This document shows, in pieces, positions 18,924 to 27,645 of a stretch of DNA of 64,000 nt. Numbering within the stretch: position 1 is the stretch's first letter; each line of letters starts with the position of its first letter. The stretch lies in NCBI RefSeq assembly GCF_000407485.1, contig NZ_ASWD01000003.1, positions 1-64,000 on the forward strand, in the 5' to 3' direction. A program made the position numbers and the translations under genes. This stretch comes from Enterococcus pallens ATCC BAA-351. Its GTDB lineage: Bacteria; Bacillota; Bacilli; Lactobacillales; Enterococcaceae. The notes beneath the pieces were generated by a model. It had not been told where the DNA came from and did not search any database. It worked only from the letters and a program-made list of their open reading frames with translations.

Positions 18924-19316
18924 ATGATGTCAGAGCAACCCTTCACCCACCAACAACTGTTTAACCTAAAACTTGAAACTATTGAACAAAGACTCATGGA
19001 ATACTATCAGGAAACGCAGAATAGCACCATGACCATCAAACTATTACTTGCTTTACGCGTACGTTATCAACTTGGTGCGAAGGAGTTCGCTCTGGTATTG
19101 CAAGACTTAGTTCGTCACTTATTTATGAATACCAAGGCGACGAGAACCATGAAGCAGTTTTTCTGGTATTTTGTAGATTATTTTGAAACCAGTGAATTGC
19201 GGATCTTGAATTTAAAGCTGAACCCTGTTCGCAATTTTATCGAAAAAGCCAAATCTCTTATCAAGTCACAAGTTGCCAAATTATTCCATACAGAAGCTGA
19301 CACTGAAGCCACCTGA
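18924..19316 (+). CDS. Hypothetical helical protein (130 aa)
   Basis: A predominantly helical, slightly basic cytoplasmic protein with no recognised motif. I place the start at the ATG at 18924 (or the adjacent one at 18927) because GAGGA lies 7 nt upstream; an upstream ATG at 18879 would add 15 residues without an RBS. It lies between two DUF2922 genes on the same strand with similar spacing, so it is part of that small-protein cluster. The sequence is fairly hydrophobic around residues 40-90 but has no clear membrane span. Confidence 0.6.
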   Translation: MMSEQPFTHQQLFNLKLETIEQRLMEYYQETQNSTMTIKLLLALRVRYQLGAKEFALVLQDLVRHLFMNTKATRTMKQFFWYFVDYFETSELRILNLKLNPVRNFIEKAKSLIKSQVAKLFHTEADTEAT

Positions 19317-19375
19317 AAATGATACTTATCGTCTGTCTCACCTACGCAAATAAATCATAGAAAGGAGCTACGTAA

Positions 19376-19966
19376 ATGATCAGACTCGTTTCCACCTTCC
19401 TCAATAGTGAAGGCAAAACACATAATTTTACGGTTAAAGATCCGGATACGACGAAAAGTCCAGAAGAAATCAAAGAGTCATTGAAGCTATTAAGCAGTTT
19501 ACATCTGTTTGAAAAAGATGGTGTGGTTCTGTTCCAAGAAGTGGTCAAAGCCAAATTTGTAGAAACCATTGAACGCCCTATTTTCGAAGGCGATGAACTA
19601 TTTGGCATCCCTGCTCCAGAAGAAAAACCGGAAGAAATTGAACAGCCAGAACAACTGTCAGCTCTTCATTGTATCTGGCAGGAAACACCAAAAGTTCCAG
19701 AAGTATCTTCAGATTTACCAGCAATTAGGAGCGAGGTTCATGAAGTTCTGTCTGCTTCCATGAACAATCAAGCTCCTGCAGAACCTGCTAAAGTCACTGT
19801 CGAAAAGCTTGAAACAACTAAGTCATTAGCCAATAAAGAAGAAGCTGCTGCTCCTTCAGATAATTTTTACGATATTGTTAAGGAAATGGTGAAACGTAAA
19901 AAACGGAGAAAAGCGAAGGAAGAAGAACGAAGAAATCGAAAGAGTCCACCTGATAGCCCTTCATGA
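19376..19966 (+). CDS. DUF2922 protein with long charged C-terminal tail (196 aa)
   Basis: Residues 1-70 are a DUF2922 domain (MIRLVSTFLN, KDPDTTKSPEEIKESL, KFVETIERPIFEG) closely related to the 80-aa protein at 18555-18797. Residues about 75-165 are an acidic Pro/Glu/Ala-rich linker and the last 30 residues are a very basic tail (KRKKRRKAKEEERR). Such a tail suggests binding to nucleic acid or an acidic partner. An AAAGGAG site precedes the ATG. The domain plus tail is an unusual extension of a family that is normally about 75 residues long. Confidence 0.7.
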   Translation: MIRLVSTFLNSEGKTHNFTVKDPDTTKSPEEIKESLKLLSSLHLFEKDGVVLFQEVVKAKFVETIERPIFEGDELFGIPAPEEKPEEIEQPEQLSALHCIWQETPKVPEVSSDLPAIRSEVHEVLSASMNNQAPAEPAKVTVEKLETTKSLANKEEAAAPSDNFYDIVKEMVKRKKRRKAKEEERRNRKSPPDSPS

Positions 19967-20041
19967 TGTCTGATCATTTACCAGCGTAGGTAGATAACCC
20001 TTGTCTGGCTCATGATCCTGCACTGAAGGGAGGTGATGACT

Positions 20042-20134
20042 GTGCAACCTTTTGTGCAATATATTCTAGCCCCGATTATTGTCGGTGTGGTTCTGGCTAT
20101 CGTGAACCATTTGTTAGACGATCATGATCCATGA
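20042..20134 (+). CDS. Fst-family type I toxin peptide (30 aa)
   Basis: A 30-residue hydrophobic peptide with the Fst/par toxin signature: LAPIIVGVVLAIVNHLLDD, compared with the xAPIxVGxVLxxxxxxLxx core of pAD1 Fst and its Lactobacillus relatives, followed by a short charged tail. I prefer the GTG at 20042 because a strong GGGAGGTGA site ends 6-8 nt upstream; the ATG at 20036 would overlap that site. Family members insert in the membrane and are silenced by a convergent antisense RNA. The hairpin immediately downstream and the repeats around it fit such a locus. The antisense promoter was not resolved. These modules stabilise plasmids or chromosomal islands. Confidence 0.75.
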   Translation: MQPFVQYILAPIIVGVVLAIVNHLLDDHDP

Positions 20135-20721
20135 CAAATAAACGAACACTGACGCTTGCGAATCGGGCCCATTCGCAGGTTGTCTAGTATTCATACTACG
20201 CAAATTAGTTCTTTGACAATTACATATTTTGAGATGAAGGTTGAATTATACGTAACATACCAATTCTTTTTTTCATTCCCTCTCCGCTTAAGAGGAGATG
20301 GGAATTTTATATAGATATAGCCAGCTTCTTTTCCATAAGAAACCGGCTGCTTCATTCGTTCCATTTACACTGTACTTAACATGATGTTTCTGTCTTGTAA
20401 CTAATCGGTGATAGACGAATGTTAAGATTAAGCGCAGCTTAGAATTATTTTAGCATAACGCTTGTTCGAGATTTGTTCCATTACATCATGTTTCAATCTT
20501 GTTATCTTAATTGCTACATAATGTCTTGTCTTACATTCAACGAATGTCGCTAGACATGCTGGGACACCTCTCCTATTAGTATAAAGTCAGCACTAAAAAC
20601 AGGTGAACTTTTGTCTACAATAAAAATATAAGATTTAATTTTGTATTGAGAACTGGCTTGGCTTTGGTTAATGCTACGTTTTTTTGTGGGGAATAATCAT
20701 GTAAATAAAAATTATAGGTTA
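20135..20721. other. Intergenic region with hairpins and diverged short repeats
   Basis: No gene is supported. Besides the toxin stem-loop, a second hairpin (20274-20304: TTCCC-TCTCC with GGAGA-TGGGAA, then TTTTAT) could end plus-strand transcription. From 20370 to 20560 several diverged copies of a motif like TTACATGATGTTTCxxTCTTGT occur. The region looks like decayed accessory DNA or the antisense part of the toxin locus. Confidence 0.4.
20157..20177. terminator. Stem-loop after the Fst-like toxin (candidate shared terminator)
   Basis: TGCGAAT (20157-20163) pairs with ATTCGCA (20171-20177) around a CGGGCCC loop. In par-type loci the toxin mRNA and the antisense RNA end at a common bidirectional terminator in this position. 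There is no long T-run, so efficiency is uncertain. Confidence 0.5.
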
Positions 20722-20999
20722 GTGAGTTCAACTTTAATTGATTATCGAACAATCGCTGACAAGTTGGAGCATCTAAGTGAAAGAAAGATCATTCACGAAA
20801 ACGAAAGTGAAAAAACGTCCTAGATAGTTTGCAATATTTAGGTATTCCAAATGATGCGGCAAACCAATTAGTATTCTCTTTCCAAAATACTATTGCTGAA
20901 GAACTGGTTACTTCAACCTCTAATGATCTAATAAAATTAATCGGCGGCTGTGTAACTTCGTTAGAAGAGGCATTGATTCTTCTTTCGTCTGAAGAATAG
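20722..20999 (+). pseudogene. Frameshifted small ORF remnant
   Basis: A frame from a GTG at 20722 runs 33 codons to TAG at 20821 (SSTLIDYRTIADKLEHLSER). After a one-base shift a second frame continues to TAG at 20997 with coherent protein-like sequence (LDSLQYLGIPNDAANQLVFS, ending LEEALILLSSEE). Joining the two would give about 91 residues. The product is not recognised. No good RBS is seen, so it is probably a decayed gene. Confidence 0.35.
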
Positions 21000-21045
21000 A
21001 AAACAACGCTTCTGAAGTAACCCCTTAATCACTCGCTAGAAACAC

Positions 21046-21082
21046 CAAATAGCCTAAACCTTATAATAAGTTTAAGCTATTT
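21046..21082. terminator. Bidirectional hairpin between decayed ORF and PTS operon
   Basis: AAATAGC(C)TAAAC and GTTTA(A)GCTATTT form a long stem around CTTATAATAA. It lies about 120 bp past the end of the minus-strand PTS operon and could terminate transcription from either side. Confidence 0.5.
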
Positions 21083-21202
21083 GCTGCTTCCTGCGTAGGT
21101 CTTGTAGTTCCTTTCTTGTACAAAAAGAAAGCTAACTAACTAAATCAGTCTTATTTGTGCAGTTGTATATTGATTGAATCTGTCACTATTCTACTTAACA
21201 AA

Positions 21203-21529
21203 CTAAATCCGACTATTTTGCACATACTCATAAACATCGATAATTTCCTTCGCTAAATCACAAAAGGCGATCGAAGTCATCAAGTGATCCTGACTATGAA
21301 CCGTTAGTAAATTCATTTCAGTTGCCTCACCCTGAGCTTCTTTTGTCAGCATTTCTGTTTGTGCGTGATGCGCTTTAATTAACGCTTCTCCTGCAATCTC
21401 AATCTTATTCATAGCACCAGCGATATCTCCGCTTTTCGCGACCTCGATCGCTTCCATCGCTTCGCTTTTGGCATTACCGCTGTGAATGATTAGTCCCATC
21501 ACCGCTTCTAATTGTGCTTGATTATTCAT
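21203..21529 (-). CDS. PTS EIIA component, lactose/cellobiose family
   Basis: A 108-aa cytoplasmic EIIA of the Lac family. It passes phosphate from HPr to the matching EIIB. The phosphorylated histidine is H78 in TVHSQDHLM, the same position as in the lactose EIIA, and the three-helix layout is intact. It is the last gene of the long catabolic operon, 20 bp after the ROK gene and well separated from its EIIB (24007-24318) and EIIC (24406-25752). RBS GGAAAGGA precedes the ATG. Confidence 0.92.
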   Translation of the reverse strand: MNNQAQLEAVMGLIIHSGNAKSEAMEAIEVAKSGDIAGAMNKIEIAGEALIKAHHAQTEMLTKEAQGEATEMNLLTVHSQDHLMTSIAFCDLAKEIIDVYEYVQNSRI

Positions 21530-21549
21530 TCCACTTCTATCCTTTCCTC

Positions 21550-22482
21550 TTAAATAGCATATTCTTTCAGTGTACTGACCACTTGATAAGCAGCACCGTA
21601 CATGCCAGCCTCATTTCCGAGAATTGCTTTTCGCAATCGAAAATTTCCAACAATCTGGGGAAAAGCATACCTCTCGATAGCGTCCTTTAATGGCGATAAG
21701 AATAATGTTCCGGCTTCAGACACGCCACCTCCGATCACGATTTCCTCAGGATCTAATGTATTAATGATTCCTGCGATCGCACGTCCGAGATAATCAACGG
21801 TGATTTTTAACGCTTCTTTAGCACGGGAATCATTCTGTTGGGTCAACGCAAATAATTCCTTTGTATTGGAAACAACTGATTTATCCGCCAAAAGATTCAA
21901 TGTCTTAATCATTCCATTCGCAGAACCGTAGCATTCCAAACAATTGATATTGCCGCAGCCGCAAATTCGTTCTTCCTCAGCTTGAACCGGAATGTGTCCA
22001 ATTTCGCCGCCAGAGGAATGCTCGCCGTTCACAATTTTGCCATCAACGATGATTCCGCCGCCAACACCTGTTCCAACTGTCACGAAGACAATATTTCGAA
22101 CCTGTTCCGTTGATCCCTTCCATAACTCGCCTAAAGCCGCGGCATTGGCGTCATTCAACAGAACTACAGGAATATTTAAGCTATTTTCAATCATTTGCTT
22201 TAAAGGAAAATCCGTCCAGCCTAGATTGACTGCTCGTTTTACAACTTGATCAGTTACTGGACCAGGTACACCTATCCCAATTCCTAAAACCTCAGCTAAA
22301 TCTTGATTGTTTTGACTCATTCTTTCTTTAATACTATCAACAATCGCGGCAGGAATCTCGCTGCCTGCATTCGCAATGTTGGTCGGAATACTCCATTGAT
22401 CTAGCATCAGACCAGTCACATCAAAAAGAGCCAACTTGATCGAAGTACCACCAATGTCGATGCCCATTACTTTATTTATCAT
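21550..22482 (-). CDS. ROK family sugar kinase (glucokinase-like, 310 aa)
   Basis: A ROK-family kinase that would phosphorylate a hexose released by the pathway with ATP. Evidence: N-terminal phosphate-binding MGIDIGGTSIKLALFD, a second ATP motif VFVTVGTGVGGGIIVDG, the ROK active-site region GEIGHIPV, and the zinc site CGCGNINCLE. There is no N-terminal helix-turn-helix, so it is a kinase rather than a ROK repressor. It lies between the MFS gene and the EIIA gene in the C-glycoside operon and fits conversion of free glucose, or of the reduced keto-sugar, into a sugar phosphate. Confidence 0.88.
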   Translation of the reverse strand: MINKVMGIDIGGTSIKLALFDVTGLMLDQWSIPTNIANAGSEIPAAIVDSIKERMSQNNQDLAEVLGIGIGVPGPVTDQVVKRAVNLGWTDFPLKQMIENSLNIPVVLLNDANAAALGELWKGSTEQVRNIVFVTVGTGVGGGIIVDGKIVNGEHSSGGEIGHIPVQAEEERICGCGNINCLECYGSANGMIKTLNLLADKSVVSNTKELFALTQQNDSRAKEALKITVDYLGRAIAGIINTLDPEEIVIGGGVSEAGTLFLSPLKDAIERYAFPQIVGNFRLRKAILGNEAGMYGAAYQVVSTLKEYAI

Positions 22483-22496
22483 AGTCGTTTCCTTTC

Positions 22497-23915
22497 TTAA
22501 TCGATTTCTTGAACTTGAATATCCGCCTGCGTTTCTCGACTATAAAATAAACGCACCAGCAAGAAAAGTTCGATAGCAAATAGAATAATTAAAAACAAGA
22601 ATCCCATTCTTGAACCGTTGATTGTAGACTGTGCGATACTAAGCGCCTGATCCGACTGACTTTGGGAAATGATACTGGCAACGATTGAGGTACCTGACGC
22701 GCCCGCGAATTGCTGGAATGTCATAATGATGGCATTGCCATTTGCCTGTTGTGAATCAGTTAATTGCTTTAAGCCATTGGTCATTAAATTTCCAAATGAG
22801 AAACCAACGCCTAAAGTGAACATAAAATATAGAATTCCTATTAGAAGATTGCTCAATACTCCGCTAAAGATCGTAAACAGCAGTAATGAGGAAGCAATCA
22901 CCAGACACCCTGCCATAATTGGTTTCTTTGGTCCAAAGCGATCCAAGATTCGTCCGCCTAGTGGTGTGAATAAAGCACCTAACGTTGCGCCTGGCAAAAC
23001 GACAAAGCCAGAAATCTGGGGTGTCGCACCATTCACCAATTGAATGTAGTTCGGCAAAATGAACACCAGACCCATCAAGACCAATTGCAGAATAAAGAAA
23101 CAGATTACGTGCAGACGATACGCCCGATTCTTCAATAGATCCAGCTGTAAAATTGGTTCCGTCAAACCTTTCGAACGCTGCACTAAGCAAATTAATCCCA
23201 TGATACCTAAAATAAAAGCGCCACCGACCTGCATTGAAAACAAGCTTGTACTTCCCATATTGCTGAAGCCGATAATCGTTCCTATAAACATCAGCATAAT
23301 AGACAGCAAACTTAAAAAATCAAAGCTCGCTTTTTGAACCTCACTTTTTTGTTCAATCGTCATTAAACCGACTACCATAGCCGCCAGCATGACTGGAATC
23401 AGTAAAATAAAAATGGAACGCCAACCCAAACTTGTAACTACCAGCCCACCGAATGTCGGTCCAATGGCAGGCGCTATCGCTGGAATCATCGTTCCAACGC
23501 CCATCATCATACCGATTTTGTTGGATGGTACCTGCTCCAAGATAATGTTGAACATGAGCGGCAAGCCGATCCCTGTCCCGATACCTTGAATGATCCGTCC
23601 TAATAATAAAATCGAAAAAGTTGGAGCAATCGCGTCGATGACGATTCCTAAAGTGAAAAAGCCAATACCGATCAGAAACAGCGTTCTATTTTTAAAGGAA
23701 CGTTTTAAAAAACCTGATAGCGGCACGATGATCGCCAATACTAATAAATAAATGGTAACCAGCCACTGGACTGTTGCCGTATTTACATCGAATTCTTTAC
23801 TTAATGTAGGAAAAGTCACAGTCATTGCAGTCTCAACAAGCACGCCACAAAAGGATAAAAGTCCAGTTGAAATGATTGCTCCAATCACTTTAAATGTTAA
23901 CTTTTCTTGTCTCAT
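22497..23915 (-). CDS. MFS transporter, DHA2 (14-TM drug:H+ antiporter) family
   Basis: A 472-aa membrane transporter with about 14 predicted spans. Motif A-like and motif C-like segments (GRIIQGIGTGIGLPLMF, PAIGPTFGGLV) are typical of DHA2 exporters such as EmrB/QacA relatives. The C-terminus is short and charged. Its place in an operon for glycoside cleavage suggests that it may export the aromatic aglycone left after sugar removal; that is inference. It could instead be a general efflux pump. RBS ACGGAGAA precedes the ATG. Confidence 0.88.
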   Translation of the reverse strand: MRQEKLTFKVIGAIISTGLLSFCGVLVETAMTVTFPTLSKEFDVNTATVQWLVTIYLLVLAIIVPLSGFLKRSFKNRTLFLIGIGFFTLGIVIDAIAPTFSILLLGRIIQGIGTGIGLPLMFNIILEQVPSNKIGMMMGVGTMIPAIAPAIGPTFGGLVVTSLGWRSIFILLIPVMLAAMVVGLMTIEQKSEVQKASFDFLSLLSIMLMFIGTIIGFSNMGSTSLFSMQVGGAFILGIMGLICLVQRSKGLTEPILQLDLLKNRAYRLHVICFFILQLVLMGLVFILPNYIQLVNGATPQISGFVVLPGATLGALFTPLGGRILDRFGPKKPIMAGCLVIASSLLLFTIFSGVLSNLLIGILYFMFTLGVGFSFGNLMTNGLKQLTDSQQANGNAIIMTFQQFAGASGTSIVASIISQSQSDQALSIAQSTINGSRMGFLFLIILFAIELFLLVRLFYSRETQADIQVQEID

Positions 23916-24006
23916 TTGTTTTCTCCGTTTCTAAAAATTACCGGTATCTATCAAACGAATGGTTTAGAAAGACGGCGGCTAAGAGTTAGCCGCCGCCTGA
24001 TCTAAT

Positions 24007-24318
24007 CTACTCTTTTACTAATGATAAAGCTTGTTGAAGCACCTTTTCACCATTCATCGTGCCATATGCAGACATATCAATGACAGATACCGGGATTTCA
24101 TCTGCTACTAAAGCTTTGATTTGTTTTTCTTTAAATCTAACCTGTGGACCTAATAAAATCACGTCTTTTTCCTTTAAGTGATTCTTCACATCATCGACTG
24201 GACGCGCATCTACACTGGTTTCGATCGCCTGATCAACGCCCGCCTTTTCAATTTTCTCGATCAACAGACTGGTACTCATACCAGCATTGCAAACTAACAA
24301 AATATTAATTTTTTTCAT
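24007..24318 (-). CDS. PTS EIIB component, lactose/cellobiose family
   Basis: A 103-aa cytoplasmic EIIB of the cellobiose type. The phosphocysteine is C10 in ILLVCNAGMSTS. It takes phosphate from the EIIA at 21203-21529 and passes it to the sugar carried by the EIIC at 24406-25752. The Rossmann-like fold ends with a Lys/Glu-rich tail. It sits in the expected order after EIIC, with an AAGGAG site. Confidence 0.93.
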   Translation of the reverse strand: MKKINILLVCNAGMSTSLLIEKIEKAGVDQAIETSVDARPVDDVKNHLKEKDVILLGPQVRFKEKQIKALVADEIPVSVIDMSAYGTMNGEKVLQQALSLVKE

Positions 24319-24405
24319 CGCTCTATTCTCCTTAATAAAATTAATGAATCAATTTTTCATGCCATAGATCAATCATGTAAAAGAGGAACTAAAATTCGTA
24401 TTTGT

Positions 24406-25752
24406 CTATTCTGTGATCGCAGCTTGATTTTCTATGCCCATATCAGTAATTTCTGCTTCTTTTTCTTTCAATGCTTCTTGTTCACGTTTACACTCTAAAT
24501 TGTCCGCCATCTTAAAGAATGGGAAGTAAATTCCTACCGATACCGCAACACAAACTGCTTGAGCTATTAACATTCTCCAGCCGCCAGCGATAAGAGCATT
24601 AAGTAGCGTTGGAGTCCCTGTTGGCAGCTGTGCTCCGATCATGCGTGGAACTAACCCTGTAGTAATTGATAGATAGCCAATCAGTCCAGTGACCAACGGT
24701 GTAATGACTGTCGGAATTAAGAACGTCGGGTTCAAACAAATAGGAGTCCCAAATGTGATTGGTTCGTTGATACCAAAGAAAGTTGGCACACTAGTGATTC
24801 GCCCGATATTTTTGTATTGATCACTTTTCGCGAATAATAGGAAACAAATTGCTAAACCAAGAACACAACCTCCGCCGCCGATTTCTAGGAAAACAGACGT
24901 GAAACCAAAATCAATCAAGTGAGGCGGTGTTGTTCCAGCAGCTGCCGCGTTCATGTTTTCGATCGTCATTGTTTGGATAATTGGTGCGTATACACCAAAT
25001 ATAATTGCCTTGCCGTGAATACCGAACCACCAGAAAAGCCCAATCATTGCATACGCTACCATTACTCCGCCAACGGAACCGCCAATTTGCTGAATTGGAA
25101 CTTGCAGAACACTATAGACCAATTCATGCACACTGCCAAAGCTAGTCATAGCAAAGCCCCAAGAAACCAAGGACATTAAAAAGGCGATAGCAAAGAAAGG
25201 AATGATCGAACTAAACGATTTTTCAACAAAGCTCGGCACACTCTCCGGCATGTGGATGGTGATATTATTTTTTATGAACCAATAATAGAGGCGCGCGACG
25301 ATCAATCCGACGATAATACCCACGAACATCCCCTTCGATCCTATATAATCAAAGCTGATGAAATCCACCGGCCTTACGGTATCATGCACCTGCTGCTCAA
25401 TTGTTGCCAGCGGTGTCAAGATCAAGAATGAAACGATAGCTAAAAATCCAGGAAACATCCCTTCAATATCGAAGGATTTTGCTAAGTTATAGGCAATGAA
25501 ATAAACCACGATCAGGCCCATAATGTTACTTGTAAAATAGCCTGGTAGTAATAATAAAGACTTTATTCCATTGCCCTGAATGAAGTTTTGATAGCCATCA
25601 AATGGAAGATTAGCAACCAGTGTACACATTGCTCCAGTGATACTGGCCGGAATAGTCATGACCATTCCTTTGCTGACTGCTTTCAAATAGCGATTATCTG
25701 AAATTTTTTCTGCTGTAAGCTGGATCTTTTCGAGATTATCAACAAAACTCAT
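24406..25752 (-). CDS. PTS EIIC component, cellobiose/diacetylchitobiose type
   Basis: A 448-aa membrane permease with about 10 spans and the family features of CelB/ChbC (PASITGAMCTLVANLPF near the start and GINEPITFGTPICLNP around residue 325). It imports and 6-phosphorylates a beta-glucoside or glycoside with EIIA and EIIB of the same operon. The C-terminal charged tail is cytoplasmic. Being in one transcription unit with C-deglycosidases suggests the cargo could be a glycoside. Whether the deglycosidases act on a 6-phospho-sugar or on a form dephosphorylated by the adjacent Cof phosphatase is open. Confidence 0.92.
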   Translation of the reverse strand: MSFVDNLEKIQLTAEKISDNRYLKAVSKGMVMTIPASITGAMCTLVANLPFDGYQNFIQGNGIKSLLLLPGYFTSNIMGLIVVYFIAYNLAKSFDIEGMFPGFLAIVSFLILTPLATIEQQVHDTVRPVDFISFDYIGSKGMFVGIIVGLIVARLYYWFIKNNITIHMPESVPSFVEKSFSSIIPFFAIAFLMSLVSWGFAMTSFGSVHELVYSVLQVPIQQIGGSVGGVMVAYAMIGLFWWFGIHGKAIIFGVYAPIIQTMTIENMNAAAAGTTPPHLIDFGFTSVFLEIGGGGCVLGLAICFLLFAKSDQYKNIGRITSVPTFFGINEPITFGTPICLNPTFLIPTVITPLVTGLIGYLSITTGLVPRMIGAQLPTGTPTLLNALIAGGWRMLIAQAVCVAVSVGIYFPFFKMADNLECKREQEALKEKEAEITDMGIENQAAITE

Positions 25753-25779
25753 AATGAAATTCTCCTTTTTATAGTTTAA

Positions 25780-26637
25780 CTAGAGAAACTGTTCAATTGC
25801 CTTCCCAACACCGTCTGCATCATTTGTATCCGTCACATACTTCGCTTGTTCTTTTACCTCTTTGATCGCATTACCCATTGCAATCGTGTAACCGAACGCT
25901 TCACTCAGCATGCCCAAGTCATTGTAGCTATCACCGATCGTCATGATCTCATTCATATATATCCCGCGGTTATTCGCGTAATGTTTGATAGCTTCTCCCT
26001 TATCAGCTAAAGGATTCGTAATTTCCAAATTAATCGCGAAGGAACCCGTAGCGTTGACAGGATATTTTTCAGACAAGCATTCCCTTAGCTCGGCGATTTT
26101 TTCCCGATTATTTGAAAAGCTGATAATTTTCCCAACTTGGTAATCGTTTTCGAAAATTTCTTTGATTGAATCTACACGTCGAATCGCTTTGTATAAAAAG
26201 TGTTCCTCTGCTTCCTCGTATGCTTGTTCAATCGATATTTCAGGATGAAAATTATTTATCTTAGTGGCGACAGCCCATTTGCAGGTTTCGACATCGCTTA
26301 GTGAAAAGGTCCCGCCTGTCGTGTAGACCTCGACATATAGACCTTGTCGTTTCAGCTCCTCCACGATCTGCTCAACGATAGCATCCTCAAGATAGAGACT
26401 TTGAATAATCTCTCCTTGTGCATTTCGCAATTCGCTGCCGTTCATGACCAGGTAGTTGCACTCAATTCCAGCGGACGAGACCTGCGGATGAGCATCCTCA
26501 TAGCTTCTTCCAGTCGTGATAATGAACTCAACGCCCTTCCCCTGAGCTTTTTTGATCGCTTCCACATTGCCCTGCGAGATATCATGATTACTACTGACTA
26601 ATGTGCCATCCATGTCTGACGCAATCAACTTAATCAT
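25780..26637 (-). CDS. HAD superfamily Cof-type sugar phosphatase (285 aa)
   Basis: A type IIB HAD phosphatase. Motif I is DMDGTL (nucleophile D8), motif II is TTGRS, motif III is the lysine in the NPLADKGEAIKH segment and motif IV is MTIGDSYNDLGML. The cap domain lies in the middle. Such enzymes remove phosphate from sugar phosphates or cofactors. It lies between the PTS EIIC gene and the deglycosidase alpha gene, so dephosphorylation of a PTS product before C3 oxidation is a reasonable inference. RBS AGGTGA. Confidence 0.9.
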   Translation of the reverse strand: MIKLIASDMDGTLVSSNHDISQGNVEAIKKAQGKGVEFIITTGRSYEDAHPQVSSAGIECNYLVMNGSELRNAQGEIIQSLYLEDAIVEQIVEELKRQGLYVEVYTTGGTFSLSDVETCKWAVATKINNFHPEISIEQAYEEAEEHFLYKAIRRVDSIKEIFENDYQVGKIISFSNNREKIAELRECLSEKYPVNATGSFAINLEITNPLADKGEAIKHYANNRGIYMNEIMTIGDSYNDLGMLSEAFGYTIAMGNAIKEVKEQAKYVTDTNDADGVGKAIEQFL

Positions 26638-26648
26638 TTCGTCACCTG

Positions 26649-27626
26649 CTAACCGATTACTTTTTCTAATAATGCTTGGTGACGACGTACCTGCTCAATA
26701 CTGTCGACTTCCATATAGTCCTGAATATGGCGGTTTCCTTCATATTCACTACAGATATAGCCTTCATACCCTGCATCCTTCAATGTTTTGACAACATCAT
26801 GGTAAGGGATACTTGTTTCTTGATAATCCTCTGTAATATCATAGAATTTCCCATGGATATGCGCAATATAAGGCATATTCTCTGTTAAAATAGCTGGATC
26901 AGTATAGACGAAATGACGACAAAATTCCGCGAAGCTCTTATCCGTTTCATTTGCTTCAGCCATCTTGGAAACTTTTTCGAAGGTTTCGTCCTTGTTCACA
27001 CCATTTTCGTAGTTGTCGCTGACCATTTTTATGATCTCTGGTGTCCCGCCTTCGCGAATGTATCGGTCTTGAAAGATCGACCCGATTCGTTTTGCAAAAA
27101 TCCCGAAGTCCGGCATGATCGCAAACCATTTCGTGCCGCTTTCCTTAATGAAATCAAGCCGTTCTTCAAACCAAGGAGTTCCAAAGGTAAATGGGGCATG
27201 GACTTCCAACGCGATTTTTACATTCATTTCCTCCGCGTAAGGTAGGCTCTGCTTCACGACCTCTAGTGGTGTTGAAACTAAAGTCCTTAAGATTTTACAG
27301 CCTAAGCGGTTTGCGATCTTTAAGTCTCTCTTCATCATGTCAACATTCTCTGAAGTAGTCAACATACGATTTGCGAAGAGCTTATTATCTAAGAAAGCAT
27401 CATAGGCAATCGGTTCTACCTGGTATTTTTCCATCCACTCGTGCCATTGTTTCACAAAATCATCTGAAATATTCGGAAATGTCGGCAGCATTTGTTCTGG
27501 CAGGAACTCGATCCCTGTTGCTCCAGCCTTTGACGCTTCGCGAATGCAATCTTCTAAGTTCATTTTTCCGGTATAAAACTCATCTTGGTAGCTGTATAGT
27601 GATACGCCCCGTTTGATCTTACTCAT
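26649..27626 (-). CDS. C-glycoside deglycosidase alpha subunit, copy 1 (TIM-barrel isomerase/epimerase family)
   Basis: A 325-aa sugar phosphate isomerase/epimerase-type TIM barrel. The metal ligand set is E141, D173, H258 and E294 (LEVHAP, MPDFG, HIHGK, SEYEG), and H143 sits two residues after the first ligand, where the catalytic histidine of C-deglycosidases is expected. It is immediately preceded by the small beta subunit gene (19-bp gap), the pairing seen in DgpB/DgpC, DfgA/DfgB and CarB/CarC, which cleave the C-C bond of 3-oxo-C-glycosides. A paralogue lies at 30938-31927 with the ligands at equivalent places. A plain xylose-isomerase-like epimerase role is the main alternative, but the beta partner speaks against it. 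Confidence 0.85.
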   Translation of the reverse strand: MSKIKRGVSLYSYQDEFYTGKMNLEDCIREASKAGATGIEFLPEQMLPTFPNISDDFVKQWHEWMEKYQVEPIAYDAFLDNKLFANRMLTTSENVDMMKRDLKIANRLGCKILRTLVSTPLEVVKQSLPYAEEMNVKIALEVHAPFTFGTPWFEERLDFIKESGTKWFAIMPDFGIFAKRIGSIFQDRYIREGGTPEIIKMVSDNYENGVNKDETFEKVSKMAEANETDKSFAEFCRHFVYTDPAILTENMPYIAHIHGKFYDITEDYQETSIPYHDVVKTLKDAGYEGYICSEYEGNRHIQDYMEVDSIEQVRRHQALLEKVIG

Positions 27627-27645
27627 TGTGTCATCTCCTCCAGTC

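Noticed and set aside
24919-25179. Plus-strand 86-aa ORF inside the EIIC gene
   Set aside because: It is antisense to a gene with clear family motifs and has no RBS or independent coding signal.
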